Positions 11,355 through 18,232 of a stretch of 64,000 nt of DNA are shown here, in pieces (positions within the stretch are counted from its first letter, which is position 1; each line of letters starts with the position of its first letter). The DNA is taken from positions 80,754-144,753 of the forward strand of contig NZ_ACQL01000106.1 of assembly GCF_000175195.1 (NCBI RefSeq), read 5' to 3'. This DNA comes from Actinobacillus minor NM305 (GTDB lineage: Bacteria; Pseudomonadota; Gammaproteobacteria; Enterobacterales; Pasteurellaceae). Below the pieces are notes generated by a model that saw only the letters and a list, made by a program, of their open reading frames with translations, was not told the origin of the DNA and searched no databases. A program made the translations under genes and the position numbers.

Positions 11355-11894
11355 ATGTTAGAAAATGATGATTTAGCCTTGTTTCATGAAGCAATTAAAG
11401 GCACGAAGAAGATAAAGCAAGATACTTTTATTCCTAAAACTGCACCACGTAAGAAAGTAAGTGAATTACGAGAAATGCAGGAACAAAAGGATACAGAATT
11501 TTTCTTCTCGGATGAATATGAGCCGTTGTTAAAAGAAGAAAATGAAAAAATTAAGTATCTACGTGAAGATATTGATCCCTATATTTTAAAACAACTACGC
11601 CGTGGCGATTTCCAACCCGAACTTTTTTTAGATTTACATGGTTTAACACGCGAGCAAGCAAAACGGGAGTTGGCGGCTTTAATTTTAGCCTGTGAAAGAG
11701 AGCGAGTGTATTGTGCAAGTATTATGACAGGCTTTGGGACTCGAACATTAAAAGATCAAATCCCTCGCTGGCTAGTTCAGCACCCTAAAGTTATAGCACT
11801 TCATCAAGCACCAAGAGAATGGGGCGGTGATGCTTCTATTCTGATTTTGGTAGAGCAACCGGAAAGTTTAGAAAGAAGATTATTTGAAAGATAA
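11355..11894 (+). CDS. smrB: Smr-domain endonuclease SmrB (ribosome rescue)
   Basis: SmrB cleaves mRNA between collided ribosomes in E. coli. The 179-residue protein has a polar N-terminal half and a C-terminal Smr domain (about 90-175) with the DLHGLTREQAKREL motif (the DxH of the active site) and the conserved TGFGTRTLKDQIPRWL segment. AAGGAGAG precedes the ATG. Size and the divergent prmB neighbour match E. coli smrB (yfcN). Confidence 0.93.
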   Translation: MLENDDLALFHEAIKGTKKIKQDTFIPKTAPRKKVSELREMQEQKDTEFFFSDEYEPLLKEENEKIKYLREDIDPYILKQLRRGDFQPELFLDLHGLTREQAKRELAALILACERERVYCASIMTGFGTRTLKDQIPRWLVQHPKVIALHQAPREWGGDASILILVEQPESLERRLFER

Positions 11895-11905
11895 AAATCC
11901 TTTTT

Positions 11906-11950
11906 CAAGCGGCCGTTTTTTGCAAAATTTTGCAGAGATCCGACCGCTTG
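11906..11950 (+). terminator. inverted USS pair after smrB
   Basis: CAAGCGG and CCGCTTG bracket a partly self-complementary TTTTGCAAAATTTTGCA core. One arm reads AAGCGGCCG, an imperfect USS. Confidence 0.65.
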
Positions 11951-12020
11951 AACACTATTTTATTTGGCAAAAATCGTTAAAATACACACCATTTCATTTT
12001 AAAAAAGGAGATTTTCAAGC

Positions 12021-12890
12021 ATGACATTTCTTATTCTTGCGATTTTATGTAGCGTATCGGTCTCGGTCTTACTTAAAGTTGCACGGGCTAAAAATATTGT
12101 GATCGAACAGGCGATTGCATTTAATTATATTACGGCAATTGGATTATGTTATTTCTTACTTAAACCCGATTTTAAAGGGTTAGGTTTTACAGACTTTTTT
12201 ATTCAAAGCGAGGCACAGCCTATTTTTCTGGCGATGGGGATTTTATTGCCAACCGTCTTTATTTTTATGTCAAGAGCAGTGGAGTATGCCGGGATCGTTA
12301 GGGCAGACGCAGCGCAACGATTAGCGTTATTCCTACAAATTATTGCTGCGGTCTTTTTATTTAATGAAACGTTGAGTGATTTACGTGTTGTCGGTGTCAT
12401 TGTGGCGTTTCTTGCGCTTTTCTGTTTGCTTTCTAAACCTACCAATGAAATGGGCAATGCAGGAAAGGGAATGCTTTTCTTGGCGCTTGTTTGGTTGGGA
12501 TATGGTACGACAGGTATTTTGTTTAAACAGATTGCTAAAATGGGTGGAGCTTTCCCAACAACGCTTTTTATCTCTTTTGTGTTAGCTTGTGCGATTATGT
12601 TTAGTTATTTGATGATTAAACGTACTCAATGGACTGTACCGAGTTTCTTTGGCGGTATTTTATTAGGCGTATTAAATTTCTTTAATATTCTCTTTTATAT
12701 CAAAGCACATCAGCATTTTAGTGATAGTCCAACGATTGTTTTTGCCGGTATGGATTTAGGTGTAATCTGTTTAGGGGCTTTAACCGGAGCGTTAGTCTTT
12801 AAAGAAAAAATCAGTAAACTTAATGGCGTGGGGATTTTATTAGGTCTTATTGCCATTGTGTTGCTCTATGCAGAAAAACTTTTCGCTTAA
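12021..12890 (+). CDS. EamA/DMT-superfamily membrane transporter
   Basis: A 289-residue, very hydrophobic protein with about ten predicted membrane segments in two halves, as in drug/metabolite transporters of the EamA type. The C-terminal half keeps the conserved pattern ALTGALVFKEKISKLNGVGILLGLIAIVLL; the end of the first half reads FLFNETLSDLRVVGVIVAFLALF. The two E(T/K)-type turns are the usual internal repeat. Substrate unknown. AAGGAG precedes the ATG. A good terminator follows, so it is monocistronic. Confidence 0.85.
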   Translation: MTFLILAILCSVSVSVLLKVARAKNIVIEQAIAFNYITAIGLCYFLLKPDFKGLGFTDFFIQSEAQPIFLAMGILLPTVFIFMSRAVEYAGIVRADAAQRLALFLQIIAAVFLFNETLSDLRVVGVIVAFLALFCLLSKPTNEMGNAGKGMLFLALVWLGYGTTGILFKQIAKMGGAFPTTLFISFVLACAIMFSYLMIKRTQWTVPSFFGGILLGVLNFFNILFYIKAHQHFSDSPTIVFAGMDLGVICLGALTGALVFKEKISKLNGVGILLGLIAIVLLYAEKLFA

Positions 12891-12904
12891 TGCTTTTTAT
12901 TTTG

Positions 12905-12930
12905 GCTCAAGTTTTGACTTGGGCTTTTTT
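12905..12930 (+). terminator. terminator of the EamA transporter gene
   Basis: GCTCAAGT/ACTTGGGC (one G-T pair) around a TTTG loop, followed by six T. Confidence 0.88.
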
Positions 12931-12975
12931 CTGAACTTTTTAACCGCCTGCAAAGTCAAAAAAACGGTTTATGAA

Positions 12976-13533
12976 ATGTTTAAAATATTTAATGGCTCAT
13001 TTAAAGATTATTTGGTTTCTGTGTTAGTTCAAAGTGCGAATCAAGCGGTTAAAAACGGTACGGATCTTACTAAAGAAAGTTGGATTAAAATGGATAATGG
13101 CAAAGTGACCGATATTGATTGGCATGGCTACGTTCACTCAGCAAAACGCATGAAATCTCCACCGGCTTTTGATGCATTAGATCTCAGCTCAGGAGAAAAT
13201 AATTTCTTTGGCGATGCTAAAGTCAATAATAAACACTTTACTGCATTTGCCGAAAAACATTCAACCGCAGAAAATGCGATGTTAGCTTCTGCCGATATTA
13301 TCAAAATGGTTAATGCGATGAACTATGTTGATAATAAAGAGGCAGCCCAAAACTGGCGAATTCGTGTCGGCTCTATGGATCGTGATACTTCACACGCTAT
13401 TGGTGCAATGCTAGCCATTAAACTTAAAATGTCGGGTAAGCAAGTGGATTATGCATTACCTTGGGGAGTCGGACATAGCGGCGATTACGATCTTGATGAG
13501 TTATTCCAATGGATTGATGGTATTGCTAAATAA
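12976..13533 (+). pseudogene. C-terminal remnant of a subtype B tannase-like alpha/beta hydrolase
   Basis: The frame from MFKIFNGSFKDYL to the stop resembles the last third of secreted tannase/feruloyl-esterase-type hydrolases: WRIRVGSMDRDTSHAIGAMLAIKLKMSGKQVDYALPWGVGHSGDYDLDELFQWI in its conserved parts carries the likely catalytic Asp (RDTS) and His (GHSGDYD). The nucleophile elbow GxSxG and the signal peptide that a whole enzyme needs are absent. Upstream the frame merges into the end of the EamA gene and its terminator in a wrong frame, so the 5' part was deleted. The retained 185 residues are open, implying recent loss or an inert product. Family assignment is from memory of the motif. 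Confidence 0.7.
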
Positions 13534-13559
13534 ATATTGATATGAGGGCGGAATTTTCC

Positions 13560-13743
13560 GCTCAGCCCGCTGACAAACCTACCTTTACAGACCTTCTGTC
13601 AAAGGTGGGGTTATTTTTTGCTGTTTTATCTCTTTCTCTCGCATTTCACTTCGGATAGCCATTCAAGCGGTCAGTTTTGTGGATTTTGTACCATTAGATC
13701 AAACCTCTAGAGAGATGTCTAGAGGTTTGTTAGCGGTCTGGGG
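13560..13743 (-). mobile_element. 184-bp MITE-like deletion derivative of the IS1182-like element
   Basis: It holds the element's left terminal 130 bases, including a hairpin around ACCTTTACAGACCTTCTGTCAAAGGT and an AAGCGGTC uptake core at 13675-13682, joined at ACCATTA to the right terminal 50 bases with the CAAACCTCTAGA/TCTAGAGGTTTG palindrome. The same two blocks flank the transposase remnant in the copy at 15138-15660. No coding capacity is left. Confidence 0.75.
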
Positions 13744-13850
13744 ACACACTGAGTGTGCCCTTCACATATTCATAAACCTCGTATTTATTCCCGCGAGAAT
13801 ACACATCATAAACCTTGTATTTAAGCGGATACACACAGTCTGTATCTCCC
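13741..13850. repeat. hairpins and a 17-bp direct repeat in a non-coding stretch
   Basis: CATAAACCTCGTATTTA (13771-13787) recurs with one change at 13807-13823, a 36-base period. GGGACACACTGAGTGTGCCC (from 13741) and GATACACACAGTCTGTATC (13829-13847) are hairpins beside it. No gene seen. It may be a decayed tandem array; only two units exist, so it is not a CRISPR. Confidence 0.5.
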
Positions 13851-13972
13851 TCTTTTTTATAAATCTTTCCGCTTGTTTTTTAATCGAAATTTTCAAAGCA
13901 GTATACTGCTTTTAGTTGTTATTGACATAACAACTAAATCATTCTAGCTAAAATAAAAAATAGGAGTTTTTT

Positions 13973-14164
13973 ATGGCTATTGCACGAGCAATACAACAAC
14001 AAAATGGCAGAGTTGCTATTTATCGTGATGAAAATCGCGATCCTACCATAGTAACAGGAGTTTTAGTAGGTTATACGACAACTGAGGTACTTGTACGGGA
14101 AGTGAAGGGAAACCGAGTTAAAGTTTATAATGAAAAACTTCAAATAGTAAAAATAACAAGCTGA
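13973..14164 (+). CDS. 63-aa protein of unknown function
   Basis: I do not recognise a named family with certainty. The sequence is rich in beta-branched residues and seems to hold two related strands-and-turn units: NGRVAIYRDENRDPTIV (about 11-27) and NRVKVYNEKLQIVKI (about 47-61), with GYTTTEVLV between, recalling short proteins with VYDExG repeats. No signal peptide, membrane segment or cysteine. TAGGAG precedes the ATG. It sits 84 bases before the 279-aa gene on the same strand, inside the IS-bounded unit, and may be co-transcribed with it. Confidence 0.7.
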   Translation: MAIARAIQQQNGRVAIYRDENRDPTIVTGVLVGYTTTEVLVREVKGNRVKVYNEKLQIVKITS

Positions 14165-14248
14165 TTTCTTGTATCGTAGGTAGCCCCTATTCAACGGGGC
14201 TATCTTATTGTTTAAATTGAAATGGCATTTTTATAAAGGAAAAATATT

Positions 14249-15088
14249 ATGTCAGAAATTAAAAAATCCGCCAAACATGGCAACTTTGTTATACAACAAG
14301 CTGAAAATGATAGTATTTCTATTATTTGTGATAATACAAAACAAGCTTTAAGAGACATCGCAAATGAGATAGGAATGGAGTTTGATTCAGACTGGAATAC
14401 ACAGTATTTTGGTCATAGACTTATCAATTTTATTAATGGTGTAGATACTACGAGAAAAAGTAAAGAAGTAGAACAAGCCAATAATAATACAGATGGTGTT
14501 TCTGATGAGGATTGGGAATGGTGGATCAGTTTACCCGATGTATTGAAATATACTGTATTGTATAGTTTTAAAGATGTATTTGAGGAAGAAGGTGTTCCAT
14601 TTCCGGAATGGGATAGTGACTATGACAGTTTTGCCGATACTGAATTCAAATTCACGGAGAGAAGTACTGATGACGTAAATAATGCAGGTTATTGGTTACT
14701 AGTATGGATTACAGGTGGATATGAAGAAGGCGAGTTTGTAGGTCCCGATAGTGAGTTTAAAATTACAGTTCCTCGTGATGCGTGGGGATTGGATAGTGTT
14801 GAGAAATTAGCACATTTGAAGTTCATGGTTACACTTGATTTAGGGCAATTTGAAGCCAGCTCTCTTCCTGCTGGTATTGATAAGTTGACTCAATTAAAAA
14901 TGTTAAATTTGTGCGATAATGAATTGGAGGATCCTGCTAGAGAGATCGTTCAATTATTCCCTCTTAAAAATTTAGAGTCGCTTTGGATAAGAAATACGGG
15001 GATTGATACTGGAGTTCTAATTTCTCAGTTACAAGAGGCATTACCAGATTGTGAAATCAACCCATATAGTAGACCTTTCTACTATTAA
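14249..15088 (+). CDS. 279-aa acidic protein with C-terminal leucine-rich repeats
   Basis: No named family recognised. The N-terminal 180 residues are acidic and aromatic-rich (SDEDWEWWISLPDVL, PEWDSDYDSF). The C-terminal 90 show two to three leucine-rich-repeat-like units: VEKLAHLKFMVTLDLGQF, IDKLTQLKMLNLCDNELED and FPLKNLESLWIRNTGI. No signal peptide, so probably cytoplasmic. AAAGGA precedes the ATG. A perfect 16-bp inverted repeat follows the stop. An immunity or adaptor role would fit acidic LRR proteins in mobile cassettes, but nothing here proves it. Confidence 0.75.
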   Translation: MSEIKKSAKHGNFVIQQAENDSISIICDNTKQALRDIANEIGMEFDSDWNTQYFGHRLINFINGVDTTRKSKEVEQANNNTDGVSDEDWEWWISLPDVLKYTVLYSFKDVFEEEGVPFPEWDSDYDSFADTEFKFTERSTDDVNNAGYWLLVWITGGYEEGEFVGPDSEFKITVPRDAWGLDSVEKLAHLKFMVTLDLGQFEASSLPAGIDKLTQLKMLNLCDNELEDPAREIVQLFPLKNLESLWIRNTGIDTGVLISQLQEALPDCEINPYSRPFYY

Positions 15089-15106
15089 TACGGTGAAATA
15101 GCCAAA

Positions 15107-15140
15107 GATAGGTGTTTATATCTTGATATAAACACCTATC
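15107..15140 (+). terminator. perfect 16-bp inverted repeat after the LRR gene
   Basis: GATAGGTGTTTATATC (15107-15122) and its complement (15125-15140) are separated by TT. No T-run follows because the IS-like end begins at its last base (C15140). It is probably the LRR gene's terminator, split from its T tract by the insertion. Confidence 0.6.
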
Positions 15141-15660
15141 AGACCACTGACAACCGCACCTTTACAGACCTTCTGTCAAAGGTGGGGTTATTTTTTTGCT
15201 GTTTTATCTCTTTCTTTTGCATTTCACTTCGGATAGCCATTCAAGCGGTCAGTTTTGTGGATTTTTACCATTACCGCATATTGATAAAGGCTGAGCTATA
15301 AAAAGCGTAAAAAAGCCCACAGCATAAGGGCTATCTTCTTGATGTTTTGTGCCATTGCCGCTAGGAAGCATTGCATTTGTACTTTCGACAACCCTCTGTA
15401 ACGGGCATTGCGGTGTTGCTTGGCGTCCGCAAAGCTACGCTCTACGGTTTTGGCTCAACGTTTGTAGAGTTTTTTCCCTTTGGTCGGACGGCGATAACCG
15501 AACACCCAATAATCTCTCGGCGAACCAAACTTTCTGCGATAGGGGCAGTAAAATAGCCGGCATCTAGCCCAACATTTAAGCATAGGCATTTCCTTTTTTC
15601 GATATGCCTATTAGATCAAACCTCTAGAGAGATGTCTAGAGGTTTGTCAGCGGTCTGGGC
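15138..15660 (-). mobile_element. decayed IS1182-like element
   Basis: The left end CAGACCACTGACAACC (from 15140), the ACCTTTACAGACC hairpin, the AAGCGGTC core and the tail of a transposase gene on the minus strand are present, then a jump to the right end with the CAAACCTCTAGA palindrome and terminal GGTTTGTCAGCGGTCTG. Most of the transposase is missing. The left 200 bases match the partial copy at the window's 3' edge. This and the adjoining bases are all that the 655-base gap between the LRR gene and arcB holds, apart from the arcB promoter. Confidence 0.8.
15296..15573 (-). pseudogene. transposase fragment, IS1182-like C-terminus
   Basis: Read on the minus strand, VGLDAGYFTAPIAESLVRRE (one frame) continues after a frameshift as DYWVFGYRRPTKGKKLYKR, a TGA stop (where the family has Trp), then AKTVERSFADAKQHRN and RYRGLSKVQMQCFLAAMAQN. 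This matches the C-terminal DDE end of IS1182-family transposases. A second premature stop (TAG at 15296-15298) replaces the TGG kept in the copy at the window edge. Not functional. Confidence 0.8.
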
Positions 15661-15684
15661 GGAATTTTCCACCTTTTTTATTGC

Positions 15685-15712
15685 TTGAGGAATCATCAGA
15701 AATCTTTATAAT
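15685..15712 (+). promoter_or_regulatory. probable arcB promoter
   Basis: TTGAGG, a 16-base spacer and TATAAT (15707-15712), about 32 bases before the arcB start and just outside the IS-like right end. Confidence 0.6.
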
Positions 15713-15743
15713 TTTATTTACCTACCTTTAAGCTTTTCTATCT

Positions 15744-17594
15744 ATGCAGATGAATCTCTTTAAAAAATGTACTGAAAATTACGTAAACTGGGTCATTAAA
15801 TTAGGAAAAACGAAATCGGCAATTTTGGGCTTTGTTGTATTATGTATATTTGCCATTCTTGTTCAAATTTTTCTAGATTATTTATTTTTAGGCAAAGTTC
15901 TTGTTCATGATATTTTGCGTTCTGTTTTATTTGGGCTTATTTCTGCCCCGTTTGTGATCTATTTCTTTAATGTGATTGTAGAAAAGCTCGAGAAATCAAG
16001 AGTAAAACTTGAACAGAGTATTTATGAATTAGGTACTCTTCGAGAACAAGATTTTATTTTAAATAAACGTTTAGAAAAGAATAGCCAAGATAAAACCAAA
16101 TTAATGGCAACGATTAGCCATGAATTGCGCACGCCGTTAAATGGGATCATCGGTTTAAGCCGTATTTTATTAGAGGGCGAGCTTGAACCTAAACAGCGTG
16201 AATACTTAAAAACAATTAATATCAGCGCCGTATCATTAGGCCATATTTTTAGCGATATTATTGATTTAGAAAAAATTGATAGCAAAAGAATTGAGTTATT
16301 TAATAAACCCGTTGAGTTTATTCAGCTAATCAATGACATCAATCATTTTGCCAATTTAATGGCAGGTAAAAAAGAGATTAAATTTCACTTAGAGTATGCC
16401 AAACAACTGCCTCATTATATCAATGTAGATAATGCTCGTTTAAGCCAAGTTATTTGGAATTTATTAAGTAATGCGGTTAAATTTACGCCAGAAAAAGGGG
16501 ATATTACTTTAAAAATTAATCAACTGTCGCCTTCTTGTTTTCAATTTATCGTTATTGATTCTGGTATTGGTATCGCCAAAGAAGAGCAAGATAAAATTTT
16601 TAATATGTTTTATCAATCAGAACGTTCTGATGGTAATAAGGCTCAAGGAAGTGGTATAGGTTTAGCCGTATCAAAACACATTGCTCAGTTGATGGGGGGC
16701 GATTTAACCGTTGAAAGTCAATTAGGAGAGGGGGCAGCATTTACATTAACCATTCAAGCGGAAGCTACACATGCAGAACAAGATATTCAAGTTCAACATT
16801 TAGGATTGAAAGTATTGCTTGTGGAAGATGTTGAAGTTAATGTTATTGTCGCAAAAGCCATGTTAGAAAAATTTGGTTGTGAAATTGATGTTGCGATGAG
16901 TGGAGCTGAAGCCTATCGCCAATTTGAGCAACATAGTTATGATCTCATTTTATTGGATATTCAATTACCCGATACAACGGGAACATTGATTGCCCAAGAG
17001 CTTCGCCGCCGCTATGAAAATGAAGAAATTGATTATTTGCCTTTAATGGTGGCTTTAACAGCAAATATTATGCAAACCAAATCAGAATACCAATCTCAAG
17101 GAATGGATGATGTGTTGCGTAAACCGCTTTCATTAGAAGCCTTAGCGAATTGTTTAAATGAGCATTTTGGCGAAGTATTTTTGTTAAATGAATCAGAAAA
17201 ACAACCGCTTGAAGGGATCCTTCAACTAAATGAAGAAATTTATAATAAGCCGATGTTAGATGAATTGGTAAATGTTCTGGGAAAATCAGGCGTTCAAGCA
17301 AACCTCGCTTTATTTGAAAAGCTAATGCCAGAATACGTTGCTGAATTACAGTATGCTTTTCAGCAATGGAAAACGGAAGATTCGCCTGAATATAGACAAA
17401 TTTTAGCAACTCAAGCTCACAAAATGAAAGGTGCTTTTGCTTCGGTTGGGTTAAAACGCTTACAAGAAATAGCACAACTCGCGCAAACGGATAATGGAAC
17501 AGAATGGACAGAACATATCGCCTTTTGGGTAGAGCAAATGGTCGCACTTTGGCAATCTGATTTAGCAGAGCTACAAAAAATATGGACTGAATGA
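15744..17594 (+). CDS. arcB: aerobic respiration control sensor kinase ArcB, form without PAS domain
   Basis: Tripartite sensor kinase that phosphorylates ArcA under reducing conditions. The 616 residues contain two membrane segments (about 24-45 and 56-77), a short coiled linker (about 78-118), the H1 kinase with His126 in SHELRTPLNG and GSGIGLAVS, a receiver with phospho-acceptor Asp405 (LILLD), and an HPt domain with His559 in AHKMKGAF. E. coli ArcB (778) has a PAS domain with redox cysteines between membrane and kinase; here it is absent, as in the shorter Haemophilus form. A second ATG at 15750 (MNLFKK) is an equally good start; no clear ribosome site supports either. Confidence 0.93.
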   Translation: MQMNLFKKCTENYVNWVIKLGKTKSAILGFVVLCIFAILVQIFLDYLFLGKVLVHDILRSVLFGLISAPFVIYFFNVIVEKLEKSRVKLEQSIYELGTLREQDFILNKRLEKNSQDKTKLMATISHELRTPLNGIIGLSRILLEGELEPKQREYLKTINISAVSLGHIFSDIIDLEKIDSKRIELFNKPVEFIQLINDINHFANLMAGKKEIKFHLEYAKQLPHYINVDNARLSQVIWNLLSNAVKFTPEKGDITLKINQLSPSCFQFIVIDSGIGIAKEEQDKIFNMFYQSERSDGNKAQGSGIGLAVSKHIAQLMGGDLTVESQLGEGAAFTLTIQAEATHAEQDIQVQHLGLKVLLVEDVEVNVIVAKAMLEKFGCEIDVAMSGAEAYRQFEQHSYDLILLDIQLPDTTGTLIAQELRRRYENEEIDYLPLMVALTANIMQTKSEYQSQGMDDVLRKPLSLEALANCLNEHFGEVFLLNESEKQPLEGILQLNEEIYNKPMLDELVNVLGKSGVQANLALFEKLMPEYVAELQYAFQQWKTEDSPEYRQILATQAHKMKGAFASVGLKRLQEIAQLAQTDNGTEWTEHIAFWVEQMVALWQSDLAELQKIWTE

Positions 17595-17607
17595 TCTGTC
17601 CACTTCT

Positions 17608-18162
17608 TTACCATTTTTTCGTTTTGGGTGTAACAAACTCAATGCCTTTGTTTTGATATGAGATGCCTTCTAATTGAAGTAAAAATCTTTTGTTTGGCAA
17701 GCCTCCACCAAAGCCAGTTAAAGCACTATTTTTACCTAAAACACGATGGCAGGGTATCAAAATTGAAATAGGGTTACGCCCAACAGCACCGCCTACGGCA
17801 CGCATAGCATTTGGCTTACCGAGTTGATGAGCTATTTCGCCATAGCTCGTTGTTTTTCCGTAAGGAATGGTGCGAAGAATATGCCAAACAGCGTGCTGAA
17901 AGTCGGTACCTTGAGGGGCGAGAAAATCTAATTGAGAAAAATCTATGGGAGCACCTGCAAAATAGCGGTCTAAAATTTCCGTTGTTTTGCAAAAAATTTC
18001 ATAAACTTGACCGCTTGTCGGCGTTGCTTTGGTAAAAGATGAGATATCTGTGGTTTGTTGCTCTTGTTCAAATTCAATATAGGTAAGTCCACACTCTTGA
18101 GCAAGCAATAATAAGCGCCCGACCGGGCTTTGATAATAATGGTAATAAATTGTTGATTTCAT
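17608..18162 (-). CDS. ogt: methylated-DNA--protein-cysteine methyltransferase
   Basis: Suicide repair enzyme moving the alkyl group from O6-alkylguanine to its own cysteine. The 184-residue protein has an N-terminal RNase-H-like part and the DNA-binding winged helix with RAVGGAVGRNPISILIPCHRVLG, where PCHRV holds the acceptor Cys, and LTGFGGGLPNKRFLL. Whether it is orthologous to ogt or the ada C-terminus cannot be settled from sequence alone; no Ada N-terminal domain is present. It is convergent with arcB, the stops being 13 bases apart. Confidence 0.92.
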   Translation of the reverse strand: MKSTIYYHYYQSPVGRLLLLAQECGLTYIEFEQEQQTTDISSFTKATPTSGQVYEIFCKTTEILDRYFAGAPIDFSQLDFLAPQGTDFQHAVWHILRTIPYGKTTSYGEIAHQLGKPNAMRAVGGAVGRNPISILIPCHRVLGKNSALTGFGGGLPNKRFLLQLEGISYQNKGIEFVTPKTKKW

Positions 18163-18177
18163 GCATTCATTAAAATT

Positions 18178-18210
18178 AAAAGGCGTGTAAGCTAAGTTTA
18201 CACGCCTTTT
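18178..18210 (-). terminator. terminator of the FadL/OmpP1 gene
   Basis: AAAAGGCGTGTAA pairs with TTACACGCCTTTT around a short loop, giving a T-run on either strand. Confidence 0.9.
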
Positions 18211-18232
18211 AAATTTTATTCACGTATTATGG

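Larger units (their letters stand above)
13560..15660. mobile_element. putative composite IS1182-like unit carrying two unknown genes
   Basis: Both ends carry the same terminal inverted repeat: CAGCCCGCTGACAAACC from 13563 and GGTTTGTCAGCGGTCTG ending at 15657. The outer flanks share the direct repeat GGAATTTTCC (13550-13559 and 15661-15670). The left end is a short deletion derivative (13560-13743), the right end a longer decayed copy (15138-15660); between them lie the 63-aa and 279-aa genes. Removing the unit would join GGCGGAATTTTCC to ACCTTTTTT, restoring a plausible terminator. This is inference; chance recombination between two separate insertions is an alternative. Confidence 0.55.

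Noticed and set aside
12850..12975. Frame extending the tannase-like fragment upstream into the EamA gene
   Set aside because: It runs through the transporter's 3' end and terminator in a different frame with no family match; the recognisable part starts near 12976.
13771..13823. Possible CRISPR array
   Set aside because: Only two repeats, no further units, no cas genes in the window.
13922..13954. TTGACA promoter for the 63-aa gene
   Set aside because: The -35 is perfect but no acceptable -10 lies at 16-18 bases; TAAAAT is 21 bases away, so I do not list it.
15349..15567. Plus-strand open frames over the IS remnant
   Set aside because: They are antisense to the transposase fragment, which has clear family motifs on the minus strand.
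17068..17547. 159-codon minus-strand frame inside arcB
   Set aside because: Antisense shadow of the receiver and HPt domains, which are fully conserved on the plus strand.
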